Below are positions 44,340 to 52,225 of a stretch of DNA of 64,000 bases, in pieces. How positions within the stretch are numbered: position 1 is the first letter of the stretch; every line of letters starts with the position of its first letter. The notes beneath the pieces were generated by a model. It was not told where the DNA came from. It worked only from the letters and a program-made list of their open reading frames with translations, and searched no databases. Both the position numbers and the translations under genes were made by a program. Source of the DNA: Levilactobacillus zymae DSM 19395 (GTDB taxonomy: Bacteria; Bacillota; Bacilli; Lactobacillales; Lactobacillaceae); the NCBI RefSeq assembly GCF_001434115.1, contig NZ_AZDW01000013.1:124001-188000 (forward strand), written 5' to 3'.

Positions 44340-45626
44340 ATGGGTAAACGATTACTACAGGTTCTGGGTCCCGTCTTATTGGCGGGAATTTTAGTGTTGG
44401 TCGTGCTATTTTCACCGGGAAACTTTGGCCTCAAACACGTGGGGGCGGGCACCGAAAAACGAGCGGCGGTATCGTTGTCCGCCAACGTTTTAAAGGGCGA
44501 GCACATCAAGCAGGCCGCCTTTCAGGGAAACTACGTGCCCTTCATGGGGTCGTCCGAATGGTCGCGGTTTGAACCGACCCACCCGGCGGTCTTGGCCCAG
44601 AAGTATCACCGCAACTACCGGCCCTTTTTACTCGGGGCGCGGGGCACGCAGTCGTTGACCCAGTTTTTGGTGATGCAAAACCTGCAGGGCACCCTGAAAA
44701 ATGGCCGGGCGGTCTTCGTAATCTCGCCGCAGTGGTTCGTCAAGGACGGGATGCGCCCGGACGCCTTTGCCTTCTACTACTCTCAGCTGCAGACCGTGGA
44801 ATGGTTACTCAAGGACCGGCACAGCGCCATGGACCGCTACGCCGCCCAACGGCTGTTACACCTACCGGGAGCCAAATCAGATCAGCTGTTAAAGGCGGCG
44901 CTCCACCGTACGGCGACCGGCCGGGCACTGACGGCACATCAGTTATTCTACTTAAAACTTAAACGGCAGTTACTGACGCGTGAAGACCAGTTCTTCTCGA
45001 GCGTCAACCTCCCGTCGCTTAACTCGGCGCACGTGGCGCAGCAGGCGGCGTTGTTACCCCGTCACGAGTCGTATCGGGCCTTGGATCGGTTGAGTGTGCG
45101 CTTGGGGCGCGAACAGACTAGCAATAACCGGTTTGGGATTCGGAATCAATTCTATAATCAAGGGTTGAAGAAGCCGGTTCGGCAGGGCAAATTGCGCGGT
45201 TTTCAACGCGACCTCGACTACACGCGTTCGCCCGAGTTTGCGGATTTTCAGTTAGTCTTGGATCAGTTTGCCCGCTTACACACTAATGTTTTATTCGTGA
45301 TCCCGCCGGTCAACGCCAAGTGGGCCCGTTACACGGGGCTTTCGACGACGATGCTCCGGCAGTTTGACCGCAAGATTCGGTACCAGTTGCAATCGCAGGG
45401 GTTCACCCACGTCTGTGACCTGAGTCGTCAAGGCAACGTGCCGTACTTCATGGCCGACACGATTCATTTGGGCTGGCGGGGGTGGCTGGCCATGGACCAA
45501 CGGGTGAAGCCGTTTTTGACCCAACCGCAGGCGCGCCCGCACTACCAACTGAATGATCAATTCTACACGCAGGCGTGGCAACAGCTACCACCGAACCGAC
45601 TAACCCAATACGCAACACAACGTTAA
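44340..45626 (+). CDS. Second DltD-like protein (stand-alone paralogue)
   Basis: A 428-residue DltD-family protein, closely similar along its full length to the operon copy at 6795. The first 76 residues align without gaps. The signal-anchor is at about residues 8-27. The GSSEWSR nucleophile motif and ADTIHLGWRGW with the catalytic Asp/His are kept, as is SPQWFVKDGMRPDAFAFYYSQLQT. It should therefore be active. No dltA, dltB, dltC or dltX is next to it; it has its own terminator. The duplication suggests a distinct acceptor or different regulation, but this cannot be told from sequence. Confidence 0.93.
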   Translation: MGKRLLQVLGPVLLAGILVLVVLFSPGNFGLKHVGAGTEKRAAVSLSANVLKGEHIKQAAFQGNYVPFMGSSEWSRFEPTHPAVLAQKYHRNYRPFLLGARGTQSLTQFLVMQNLQGTLKNGRAVFVISPQWFVKDGMRPDAFAFYYSQLQTVEWLLKDRHSAMDRYAAQRLLHLPGAKSDQLLKAALHRTATGRALTAHQLFYLKLKRQLLTREDQFFSSVNLPSLNSAHVAQQAALLPRHESYRALDRLSVRLGREQTSNNRFGIRNQFYNQGLKKPVRQGKLRGFQRDLDYTRSPEFADFQLVLDQFARLHTNVLFVIPPVNAKWARYTGLSTTMLRQFDRKIRYQLQSQGFTHVCDLSRQGNVPYFMADTIHLGWRGWLAMDQRVKPFLTQPQARPHYQLNDQFYTQAWQQLPPNRLTQYATQR

Positions 45627-45632
45627 TTAGTG

Positions 45633-45666
45633 AGGCACCCGGATCGTTTAGCCGGATGCCTTTTTA
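45633..45666 (+). terminator. Terminator of the second dltD
   Basis: Stem AGGCACCCGG / CCGGATGCCT with one internal mismatch, followed by TTTTT. Confidence 0.88.
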
Positions 45667-45691
45667 GGTGGATAAGAGTCGCGGAATCTGG

Positions 45692-45709
45692 CACTCTTTT
45701 GATAGAGTG
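45692..45709. promoter_or_regulatory. Dyad at the promoter of the Rgg-like regulator
   Basis: CACTCT-TTTGAT-AGAGTG. Its right half overlaps a possible -10 TAGAGT (45703-45708). A TAGAGTG...GAGCC string recurs in front of the next gene (46585-46596). It may be an autoregulatory site. Confidence 0.45.
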
Positions 45710-45729
45710 AGCCTTAGGAGATGAAGCGA

Positions 45730-46560
45730 ATGTCACTAGGAGCAACGCTAAAAATGGTACGACAACAGCACGGCTGGACCCAAAAGCGGGTCGCTACGGG
45801 CCTATGTTCCCAGTCGCTATTGTCGGCCATCGAACACGACCACTACCGACCCAACGCCCAACTGTTCATGGCCTTGTGCCGTCGGTTGGAGATTTCGCTG
45901 GACCAGGTGAGTTTGGCCCAAGGAGTTACGGTGAGTCCGACAGCGGCGGTCGATCAGCGCTTGGAACAACTATGTAACCGCCACGAATACGCGGCGCTGA
46001 AGGCTGATTTACTCGCGCCGACAACCGTGGCACAGGTGGTCACCGACGCGCAAACCCAGGCCTACTATTATTACCTGGGCGTGGCGGAGTTTCAGATAGA
46101 CCCCTCATTGACGGCGGCCGGGGATCATCTCAGACTGGCGGTTAATTTGGGGCGTCAATACCACCCCCTAACGACGATGACACGGTTGAGTTGGGCGGCG
46201 TTTGCCTTGGTGACGCGGCGTCAGGGCCGCCCGCAAGCCGCTAAGCGGGCGTTGAGGCAGGCAATCACGGGGATTGAACGCGCCGCTTACGAAAAAAATT
46301 TAAACATTGTGTTTTACCTGGCGGCACTGATGACTTGCGACCAGCCCGTTACGGCGACGCAGTGGCTCCAACGGGGCATCGCCTTTGCGACCCAGCACGA
46401 TACGCACTATTTGTTGGCGAATGATTATTACTTATTGGCACAGTTAGCGGCCCGTCAGTCTGATCCAACCGGTCAACGGGATGCCCAGCAAAAGTCCCAA
46501 TTTTTGACCGACCTGTTTCACGAAAAAGTCTATCGGCCGACCGGATTATCAGAATTCTGA
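45730..46560 (+). CDS. Rgg/MutR-type transcriptional regulator (XRE HTH plus TPR-like domain)
   Basis: A 276-residue regulator. The N-terminal XRE helix-turn-helix (about residues 3-60) has GATLKMVRQQHGWTQKRVATG and LLSAIEHDHYRPNAQLFMALCRRL. The remaining residues form a helical, TPR-like repeat domain as in Rgg, MutR and PlcR proteins, which often bind peptide pheromones. Peptide sensing is inference; no classic short pheromone gene is obvious beside it. ATG 45730 is used because TAGGAG (45715-45720) is 9 nt away, while ATG 45721 touches that site. Confidence 0.88.
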   Translation: MSLGATLKMVRQQHGWTQKRVATGLCSQSLLSAIEHDHYRPNAQLFMALCRRLEISLDQVSLAQGVTVSPTAAVDQRLEQLCNRHEYAALKADLLAPTTVAQVVTDAQTQAYYYYLGVAEFQIDPSLTAAGDHLRLAVNLGRQYHPLTTMTRLSWAAFALVTRRQGRPQAAKRALRQAITGIERAAYEKNLNIVFYLAALMTCDQPVTATQWLQRGIAFATQHDTHYLLANDYYLLAQLAARQSDPTGQRDAQQKSQFLTDLFHEKVYRPTGLSEF

Positions 46561-46562
46561 TT

Positions 46563-46590
46563 TTGATTGGCGCGGCGTGACGCGTAGAGT
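46563..46590 (+). promoter_or_regulatory. Promoter of the SRPBCC gene
   Basis: TTGATT (46563-46568) and TAGAGT (46585-46590), 16 bp spacing. The -35 begins just 3 bp after the regulator stop codon. Confidence 0.6.
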
Positions 46591-46619
46591 GGAGCCATCA
46601 TTAAAGGAGGTTGCTTTCA

Positions 46620-47039
46620 ATGACAAATCGTTTATTCCGTCTGACAATCATGGTGCCCGCGACAGTGACACAGGTGCGTCAGCTATTACTCACGCCTGAA
46701 CGACTACCACAATGGAATCCGGGGATTGGGACCCTGACGGTGCGCCCCAACGGGTGGGCAATTACGCGTTCGGTTCCCGCCCTGAACCGGTACGAAATTC
46801 TGACCGTAACCGCTACGACGCGGCAGGTCGTGTACCACAGCACCGCAGGCCGCTTGACCTACCAACTGCGGTTCGATTTAACCCCACGGGGGACCCGGAC
46901 GCAAATCACCGAAGAACTAGTGCCAACGACTTCGGCCGTCAGGGGATTACCTCTGACGCTCTTAATGGCCAACGCTAGATCCGCTTTTCAGGCAAACCTG
47001 CAGAATTTAGCGGCGTTGATGACCAGGACGGCGCGCTAA
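46620..47039 (+). CDS. SRPBCC (START-like) family protein
   Basis: A 139-residue protein with the polyketide cyclase/START-like lipid-binding fold pattern: N-terminal strand RLFRLTIMVPATVTQVRQLL, the PERLPQWNPGI motif typical of the family, alternating beta strands, and a long C-terminal helix (RSAFQANLQNLAALM). Ligand unknown. ATG 46620 has AAAGGAGG 8 nt upstream. Its stop overlaps the start of a 41-residue membrane ORF (TAATG), implying co-translation. Confidence 0.82.
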   Translation: MTNRLFRLTIMVPATVTQVRQLLLTPERLPQWNPGIGTLTVRPNGWAITRSVPALNRYEILTVTATTRQVVYHSTAGRLTYQLRFDLTPRGTRTQITEELVPTTSAVRGLPLTLLMANARSAFQANLQNLAALMTRTAR

Positions 47040-47164
47040 TGAAGTTAACGTTAACGTCTCTTTTGCGCGTCATGGTTAGCTTGTGGGTGCTGGGCTGGGG
47101 ATTACGGGTCCTGCTGCTAATGATTGGCTTGGGGATGGGCTACTGGTGGTGGCATCGCCGGTAA
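47039..47164 (+). CDS. 41-residue single-span membrane microprotein
   Basis: Translated directly: it begins MKLTLTSLLRVMV, has a strongly hydrophobic centre (SLWVLGWGLRVLLLMIGLGMGYWWW) and ends in a basic HRR. The ATG overlaps the stop of the SRPBCC gene as TAATG, the same coupling seen for true operon pairs in this window. It resembles no family I know. It could anchor the START-like protein at the membrane, act as a toxin-like or signalling peptide, or be chance; only the coupling and the regular hydrophobic profile support it. Confidence 0.6.
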   Translation: MKLTLTSLLRVMVSLWVLGWGLRVLLLMIGLGMGYWWWHRR

Positions 47165-47210
47165 CCGGAGAAATTTTGGCGAGACCGCATCGTTGATTAA
47201 TCACCGAGAC

Positions 47211-47239
47211 TTGAAATTATCGATGAATTATGAAATGAT
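47211..47239 (+). promoter_or_regulatory. Probable promoter of pepI
   Basis: TTGAAA (47211-47216), 17 bp, AATGAT (47234-47239). Confidence 0.5.
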
Positions 47240-47245
47240 TAAAAA

Positions 47246-47263
47246 TAAATGAGAATTCATTTA
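47246..47263. promoter_or_regulatory. Dyad near the pepI transcription start
   Basis: Perfect 7-4-7 dyad TAAATGA-GAAT-TCATTTA directly before the GAGGGG ribosome site. It may be a repressor operator or an mRNA hairpin hiding the ribosome site. Confidence 0.5.
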
Positions 47264-47279
47264 GAGGGGAAGTCATTAG

Positions 47280-48158
47280 ATGAAGATTCAAGAAGGCTAC
47301 ATGCCGTTCCACGGATTTAAGACGTACTACCGGATTGTGGGGGAACCCAATCCCGATAAGGCGCCACTATTACTGCTTCACGGTGGGCCGGGGTCGTCGC
47401 ACAACTACTTCGAACTGCTGGACGATTACGCCAACACCGGTCGCCAATTGATTATGTACGATCAAGTTGGTTGCGGAAAATCCTCATTGCCAGAGGATGA
47501 GGGCGTCTACGTCAAGGAAACCTGGGCCGAAGAGTTAGTGGCGTTACGCCAATACCTGCATCTGGACCAGGTTCACATGTTGGGCCAGTCCTGGGGCGGG
47601 ATGCTCGAAATGCTCTATCTGACCAACTACAGCCAGGCGGGGGTCAAGAGCGTCATGATCGACGGCTCGCCCGCGTCCATCAAGTTGTGGACCCAAGAAC
47701 AACACCGGTTGATTTCCTACCTGAGTTACGAAGACCGCGAAGCCATCGCTGAGGCCGAACGGACCGGCCACTTCGACGGGCCCAAGTATTTAGCGGCCAA
47801 CGACCGTTACATGGAACGGTACTGTTGGGACGATCCCGATGAAAACTCACCGGAACCCCTCCGGCGGCCGACGAACGGTCAGCGGGCCAGTCGCATTGCC
47901 GAGGGTCCCAACGAGTTTACCGAAAACGGAACTATCAGCGACTTCGAACTGACCGACCAGCTGCATAAGATTCACGTGCCGGTGCTGGTGACCAACGGGA
48001 CCGACGACCTGTGCACGCCGCTGATTGCCAAGTCCGTGTATGACCACATTCCGGGCGCCAAGTGGCACCTTTTTGCCAACAGTCGGCACCTGGCGTTACT
48101 GGACCAACACGACGAATTTATTCAAGTTTTGGACCAGTGGCTGACCGCTAACGATTAA
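47280..48158 (+). CDS. pepI: Proline iminopeptidase (alpha/beta hydrolase)
   Basis: A 292-residue cytosolic peptidase of family S33 that releases N-terminal proline from peptides. The oxyanion motif is LLHGGPGSSHNYF (about residue 34), the nucleophile Ser is in GQSWGGM (about residue 105), and the late Asp and His lie in VTNGTDDLCTP and NSRHLALLD. Such peptidases help lactobacilli use proline-rich peptides. The start follows AGAGGGG at about 9 nt. Monocistronic. Confidence 0.94.
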   Translation: MKIQEGYMPFHGFKTYYRIVGEPNPDKAPLLLLHGGPGSSHNYFELLDDYANTGRQLIMYDQVGCGKSSLPEDEGVYVKETWAEELVALRQYLHLDQVHMLGQSWGGMLEMLYLTNYSQAGVKSVMIDGSPASIKLWTQEQHRLISYLSYEDREAIAEAERTGHFDGPKYLAANDRYMERYCWDDPDENSPEPLRRPTNGQRASRIAEGPNEFTENGTISDFELTDQLHKIHVPVLVTNGTDDLCTPLIAKSVYDHIPGAKWHLFANSRHLALLDQHDEFIQVLDQWLTAND

Positions 48159-48162
48159 CGTT

Positions 48163-48200
48163 AAAGCTGGGACTAGCGACTGGCTAGCCCCGGCTTTTTT
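48163..48200 (+). terminator. Terminator of pepI
   Basis: AAAGCTGGGACTAGC / GCTAGCCCCGGCTTT stem with G-U and one mismatch, 5-nt loop, T-run. Confidence 0.9.
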
Positions 48201-48295
48201 GACGGGAAGCAACTTAATTGCAATTTAGCGACGAGCGATTATAATGAGTAATCCATCAATTTAACAGGAACCAAGTGAAAAGTTAAGCGTTTTGC

Positions 48296-48324
48296 TTGGC
48301 CGATTTTCGGCTTCGTGGTATTAT
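48296..48324 (+). promoter_or_regulatory. Promoter of dnaG-rpoD
   Basis: TTGGCC (48296-48301) and TATTAT (48319-48324), 17 bp spacing, 113 bp before the dnaG start. Confidence 0.7.
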
Positions 48325-48360
48325 ATATTATGTATTTCTACGCACGAATTCCAATCAAAG

Positions 48361-48396
48361 AGTCGCACTTTTCGGGTTTCCGGGGTGCGACTTTTC
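48361..48396 (+). terminator. Terminator-like hairpin in the dnaG leader
   Basis: AGTCGCAC (48361-48368) / GTGCGACT (48385-48392) followed by TTTC. It lies after the probable promoter and 40 bp before dnaG, so it would act as an attenuator. Confidence 0.7.
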
Positions 48397-48436
48397 AAGG
48401 CTAGGGTGCGGGACTGAATGCGGAAGGGGGCTAACG

Positions 48437-50281
48437 ATGGCGAAGATTCCGGAAGACGTGATCGAAACCGTCCGCACAGCGACCAATATCGCCGATGTGG
48501 TCGGTCAGTATGTTCAGTTAAAGAAATCTGGGAAAAACCTCTTTGGGTTATGTCCCTTTCACGAGGAACGCACGCCGTCATTTTCTGTCTCGGAAGATAA
48601 GCAGATCTTTCACTGCTTCAGTTGTGGTCGGGGCGGCAACGTCTTTAAGTTTCTGATGGAACTGGAACACGTCAGCTTTCGTGAAGCCGTGGTCAAGGTG
48701 GCCGATTTTAGTCACGTCGACCTGGATACCGAGTACCGCGAGGAAGCCAATGCGCCGGCCGTGGATTCCAAGACCGGGCAACTGATCGACCTCCACGAAC
48801 AAGCGGCAAAGTTGTACCACCATATCCTGGTGAATACGGAAATGGGTCAGCCGGCCTTGGATTACCTGCATCAGCGGGGACTGACCGACGCCACGATTGA
48901 GCAGTATCAGTTAGGGTTTGCGCCGGGCCAACGGTTACTCAAACCGTTTTTTGACCAACGGCAGGCGGATTATCAGCTTTTGCGGCAAAGTGGCCTGTTC
49001 ATCGAAAATACGCAGGGGGAACTGCGCGACCGCTTTACCGAGCGGGTCATGTTTCCGCTGCGCAATGCGAGCGGCCACGTGGCGGCCTTTTCCGGACGGG
49101 TGTTGAAGAAGACCGAGGACCAACCCAAGTACCTCAACAGTCCCGAAACGGCGCTCTTTACCAAGAGTCGGTTACTCTTTAACTTTGACCTGGCCCGACC
49201 GGCGATTCGGCAGGCGGGTGAGGTCACGTTGTTTGAAGGGTATATGGACGTGATTTCGGCGGCGCAGGCGGGGGTGCTCAACGGGATTGCCTCGATGGGG
49301 ACCAGCTTGACCACCGAACAGATTTACGCCATCGAACGCACCACGGATAAGATCAACGTCTGTTACGACGGGGATACGCCGGGGCAACGCGCTACGCAAC
49401 GGGCCATTGGTCTGTTGCAGCAGCATAGTCATTTGCAAGTCAGCGTGATCCAGCTGCCGGAGGGGCAAGACCCCGACGAGTACCGGCGTGCACACGGCGA
49501 CGAGGCGTTTCAACAGGTCATGCAAAGTGCCAAGGAAACGCCCATCCGCTTTCAACTACGGTATTTGCGGCGCGACCGGGCCTTGGACACCGACAGTGAA
49601 CGGTTGGCCTACCTCAACGACGTGATGCCGTTGTTGGCTCAGGTCAGCGAACCCGTCGCGTTGGACCTATATCTAAACCAGCTAGCCAACGAATTCCAGC
49701 TGGATAAGTCGGCCCTGGTAGCGCAACTCAAGCAGGTGCGGCAAAGCACGGCGGCTCAACAGGAACGCCAACACGTTCCCGCGCCGACCCCGGTGCCCCT
49801 GACGGCGCCGGTTGAAACGGTTCACCAACAACGGCGGCCGTTGACGCGCCTGGAACGCGCGGAACGCCAACTGTTGTATTGGCTGTTGCATGATCGCAAC
49901 GTCTGGGCCAAAGTGACTCAGGTCCCCGACTTTTGTTTCGTGCACGACGATTATCAAGTGATTTATACCCTGGCCCAGGGTTATTTTCAAACACACCAAG
50001 CGTACCAAAGTGCCCAGTTCACCGATTTCATTCAGGAAGAACGACTCCAGCAACTGGTAATTGAATTGGAGTCGACCATTTCTCTGACGGCGGTCACCCC
50101 GCGAGAAATTGACGACTATCTGAAGGTCATCATGGATGAGGCCCCGTTAGACGCGCAGCTTCGCGCGAAGAAGCGCGCCTTAACGGAGGCATCGCGACTG
50201 GGCGATGCGGCCCAACAGCGCCAACTCGTCATCGAGATTGTGCAGTTGGAGCAACAACGACAGGCAAACAAACAAGTTTAG
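48437..50281 (+). CDS. dnaG: DNA primase DnaG
   Basis: A 614-residue primase that makes RNA primers at the replication fork. The N-terminal CHC2 zinc finger has [11 protein letters not shown] and [10 protein letters not shown]. The catalytic TOPRIM domain has [11 protein letters not shown] and CYDGDTPGQ. The C-terminal helicase-interaction domain is preceded by a Gln/Pro-rich linker around residue 440-480. ATG 48437 has GGAAGGGGG upstream; the longer open frame includes the promoter and attenuator and is rejected. Followed by rpoD after 16 bp. Confidence 0.97.
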   Translation: MAKIPEDVIETVRTATNIADVVGQYVQLKKSGKNLFGLCPFHEERTPSFSVSEDKQIFHCFSCGRGGNVFKFLMELEHVSFREAVVKVADFSHVDLDTEYREEANAPAVDSKTGQLIDLHEQAAKLYHHILVNTEMGQPALDYLHQRGLTDATIEQYQLGFAPGQRLLKPFFDQRQADYQLLRQSGLFIENTQGELRDRFTERVMFPLRNASGHVAAFSGRVLKKTEDQPKYLNSPETALFTKSRLLFNFDLARPAIRQAGEVTLFEGYMDVISAAQAGVLNGIASMGTSLTTEQIYAIERTTDKINVCYDGDTPGQRATQRAIGLLQQHSHLQVSVIQLPEGQDPDEYRRAHGDEAFQQVMQSAKETPIRFQLRYLRRDRALDTDSERLAYLNDVMPLLAQVSEPVALDLYLNQLANEFQLDKSALVAQLKQVRQSTAAQQERQHVPAPTPVPLTAPVETVHQQRRPLTRLERAERQLLYWLLHDRNVWAKVTQVPDFCFVHDDYQVIYTLAQGYFQTHQAYQSAQFTDFIQEERLQQLVIELESTISLTAVTPREIDDYLKVIMDEAPLDAQLRAKKRALTEASRLGDAAQQRQLVIEIVQLEQQRQANKQV

Positions 50282-50297
50282 TCTAGGGGGTATTTTA

Positions 50298-51422
50298 ATG
50301 GCAAAAAAGACCACGGATCAACCAATGTTTGATCAAAAGGCATACAACAAAACGGTGCGGGCATTAATTAAGAACACCAAAAAAGCCGGCCACATGACGT
50401 ACGATGAACTCACTGATAAGGTGGCTTCACCTTACTCGCTGGATGCCAAGCAGATGGATAAGTTATTAGAGACGATTTCCGATGCCGGGATTAGCGTGGT
50501 CGACGCAAAGGGTGAACCAGACCCACGGGCCGTTAAAGCTCAAAAAGCCGTTTCAAAGAAAGAATTAAAGGAAGCTTCAACCACCACCGGGGTCAAGATC
50601 AACGATCCCGTGCGGATGTATCTGAAGGAAATTGGGCGGGTCAGCCTGTTAACGGCGGACCAAGAAGTCGCCTTAGCCTTACGGATCGAAAAGGGCGACG
50701 AGGCGGCCAAGCAAGAACTGGCCGAAGCCAACTTACGGTTGGTGGTCTCTATCGCTAAGCGTTACGTGGGCCGGGGGATGCAATTCCTGGACCTGATTCA
50801 AGAAGGGAACATGGGGCTGATGAAGGCCGTCGAAAAGTTCGACTACCGGAAAGGGTTCAAGTTCTCCACGTACGCCACTTGGTGGATTCGGCAGGCGATT
50901 ACGCGGGCAATCGCGGACCAAGCGCGGACCATTCGGATTCCGGTCCACATGGTCGAAACCATCAACAAGTTGATCCGGATCCAACGGCAACTGCTCCAAG
51001 ACTTGGGCCGGGAACCAACACCCGAAGAAATCGGGGCCGAAATGGATATGCCGACCGAAAAGGTGCGGGAAATCTTGAAAATCGCCCAAGAACCCGTTTC
51101 GTTGGAAACCCCAATTGGGGAAGAAGACGATTCGCACTTGGGAGACTTCATTGAAGACCAAGACGCCACGAGTCCGGCCGATCACGCGGCTTACGAACTG
51201 CTCAAGGAACAGCTCGAAAGCGTGCTGGATACCTTGACCGACCGGGAAGAAAACGTCTTGCGGTTACGGTTCGGTTTAGACGACGGGCGGACGCGGACCT
51301 TGGAAGAAGTCGGAAAGGTCTTCGGGGTGACCCGGGAACGAATCCGGCAAATCGAAGCCAAGGCGCTCCGGAAGTTACGCCACCCATCTCGGAGTAAGCA
51401 ATTAAAGGACTTCTTAGAATAA
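50298..51422 (+). CDS. rpoD: RNA polymerase primary sigma factor RpoD (SigA)
   Basis: A 374-residue housekeeping sigma factor. Region 1.1 is short (about 1-80). Region 1.2 is [13 protein letters not shown]. Region 2 has [15 protein letters not shown] and the -10-binding [13 protein letters not shown]. Region 3 follows, and region 4.2 has [30 protein letters not shown] for -35 recognition. The ATG has CTAGGGGG upstream. Forms the dnaG-rpoD operon and is closed by a terminator. The TTGACA/TATAAT promoters in the window fit its class. Confidence 0.98.
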   Translation: MAKKTTDQPMFDQKAYNKTVRALIKNTKKAGHMTYDELTDKVASPYSLDAKQMDKLLETISDAGISVVDAKGEPDPRAVKAQKAVSKKELKEASTTTGVKINDPVRMYLKEIGRVSLLTADQEVALALRIEKGDEAAKQELAEANLRLVVSIAKRYVGRGMQFLDLIQEGNMGLMKAVEKFDYRKGFKFSTYATWWIRQAITRAIADQARTIRIPVHMVETINKLIRIQRQLLQDLGREPTPEEIGAEMDMPTEKVREILKIAQEPVSLETPIGEEDDSHLGDFIEDQDATSPADHAAYELLKEQLESVLDTLTDREENVLRLRFGLDDGRTRTLEEVGKVFGVTRERIRQIEAKALRKLRHPSRSKQLKDFLE

Positions 51423-51428
51423 TTCCGT

Positions 51429-51468
51429 AAAAAATGACGATTAGCGCGAGCTGATCGTCATTTTTTTG
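51429..51468 (+). terminator. Terminator of dnaG-rpoD
   Basis: Stem AAATGACGAT / ATCGTCATTT with flanking A and T runs. Confidence 0.93.
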
Positions 51469-51517
51469 TGCCGTTTTTAAATTTTCGCTTAAGGCCCCCG
51501 CCACGCACAACTTTTAA

Positions 51518-51546
51518 TTGACAAGTCGCGTGAAGTTCGATATTCT
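51518..51546 (+). promoter_or_regulatory. Promoter of the YxeA-like gene
   Basis: TTGACA (51518-51523), 17 bp, TATTCT (51541-51546). Tandem AGTC copies (51552-51565) follow at the probable transcription start. Confidence 0.88.
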
Positions 51547-51603
51547 ATGATAGTCAGTCAGTCAGTTAGTTGAGTAATTAACCAATAAAGAGGAGCGAAC
51601 AAC

Positions 51604-52008
51604 ATGAAAATTTTGGGGAAATTAATCACCACGGGAATCGTCTTAGGTGTGATTTTAATTGGTGGCGCGGTGGTTTTACCGGGGCTCACCAAGAATCGCA
51701 GTTCCGAGGTGGCCATGGCCATCGACAACGTGAATCCGTTAGTTCAGACCGAGACCGTGTACGCCTCGACCAGCGTGCAACCGGTACGGCAGTTTATTGG
51801 CGGTGGGGGCGAAAAGGAATACGAGTATCGACTGGTCACCTATAACGCGACCGGGCAAGCCCGGACTATCACCTTCGACACCCAATGGCGCCTCAAACGG
51901 GGAAAGTACTTGGCCATTCGTACCAAGGGTCAAAACGTGGAATCTTGGCAGGCCGTCACCCGGGAGAAGGTCCCGAGCGGCGTCCGCCAAAACATCTTAA
52001 TGGCGTAA
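51604..52008 (+). CDS. YxeA-family (DUF1093) exported protein
   Basis: A 134-residue protein with an N-terminal membrane anchor (LITTGIVLGVILIGGAVVLPG) and a small extracytoplasmic OB-like domain: YEYRLVTYNATGQARTITFDTQWRLKRGKYLAIRTKG is the family core, with the typical VESWQAVTREKVP. Function unknown; members often sit near transport genes in lactobacilli. Own promoter and terminator. It precedes an Rrf2-type regulator and an MMPL transporter, so a stress-related envelope role is possible but inferred. Confidence 0.88.
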   Translation: MKILGKLITTGIVLGVILIGGAVVLPGLTKNRSSEVAMAIDNVNPLVQTETVYASTSVQPVRQFIGGGGEKEYEYRLVTYNATGQARTITFDTQWRLKRGKYLAIRTKGQNVESWQAVTREKVPSGVRQNILMA

Positions 52009-52013
52009 TTACG

Positions 52014-52053
52014 AAGCGAGTCTAGCGTCGAAAGCGGCTAAACTCGCTTTTTA
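52014..52053 (+). terminator. Terminator of the YxeA-like gene
   Basis: AAGCGAGT / ACTCGCTT outer stem with TAGC/GCTA inner stem, followed by TTTT. Confidence 0.92.
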
Positions 52054-52088
52054 GGTTGGTTGTTGCCACTAAATCAGGTGATGTTTGG

Positions 52089-52104
52089 TTGCAATCGTTT
52101 ACAT
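52089..52104 (+). promoter_or_regulatory. cre site candidate (CcpA binding)
   Basis: TTGCAATCGTTTACAT fits the WTGNAANCGNWWNCAW consensus at every position. It lies 45 bp upstream of the -35 of the Rrf2-type gene. Confidence 0.6.
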
Positions 52105-52148
52105 GAAAAATCAATTCCCAATAATGGTGTTTTATTGAGTAAATGGTC

Positions 52149-52176
52149 TTGAAATTTGCGGTAAAGGGGATATAAT
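52149..52176 (+). promoter_or_regulatory. Promoter of the Rrf2-type gene
   Basis: TTGAAA (52149-52154), 16 bp, TATAAT (52171-52176). Confidence 0.85.
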
Positions 52177-52182
52177 GTATCT

Positions 52183-52192
52183 CGTTTAAACG
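52183..52192. promoter_or_regulatory. Palindrome at the transcription start of the Rrf2-type gene
   Basis: Perfect CGTTTAAACG, 6 bp after the -10. A plausible autorepression operator. Confidence 0.5.
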
Positions 52193-52225
52193 TGACTTGA
52201 CTTGGGGTGAAAGGAGGACTTTTCG

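Noticed and set aside
45627-46619. Classic short hydrophobic pheromone gene beside the Rgg-like regulator
   Set aside because: No convincing 15-30 codon frame with ribosome site is visible on either strand next to the regulator; only the 41-residue microprotein downstream is a candidate partner.
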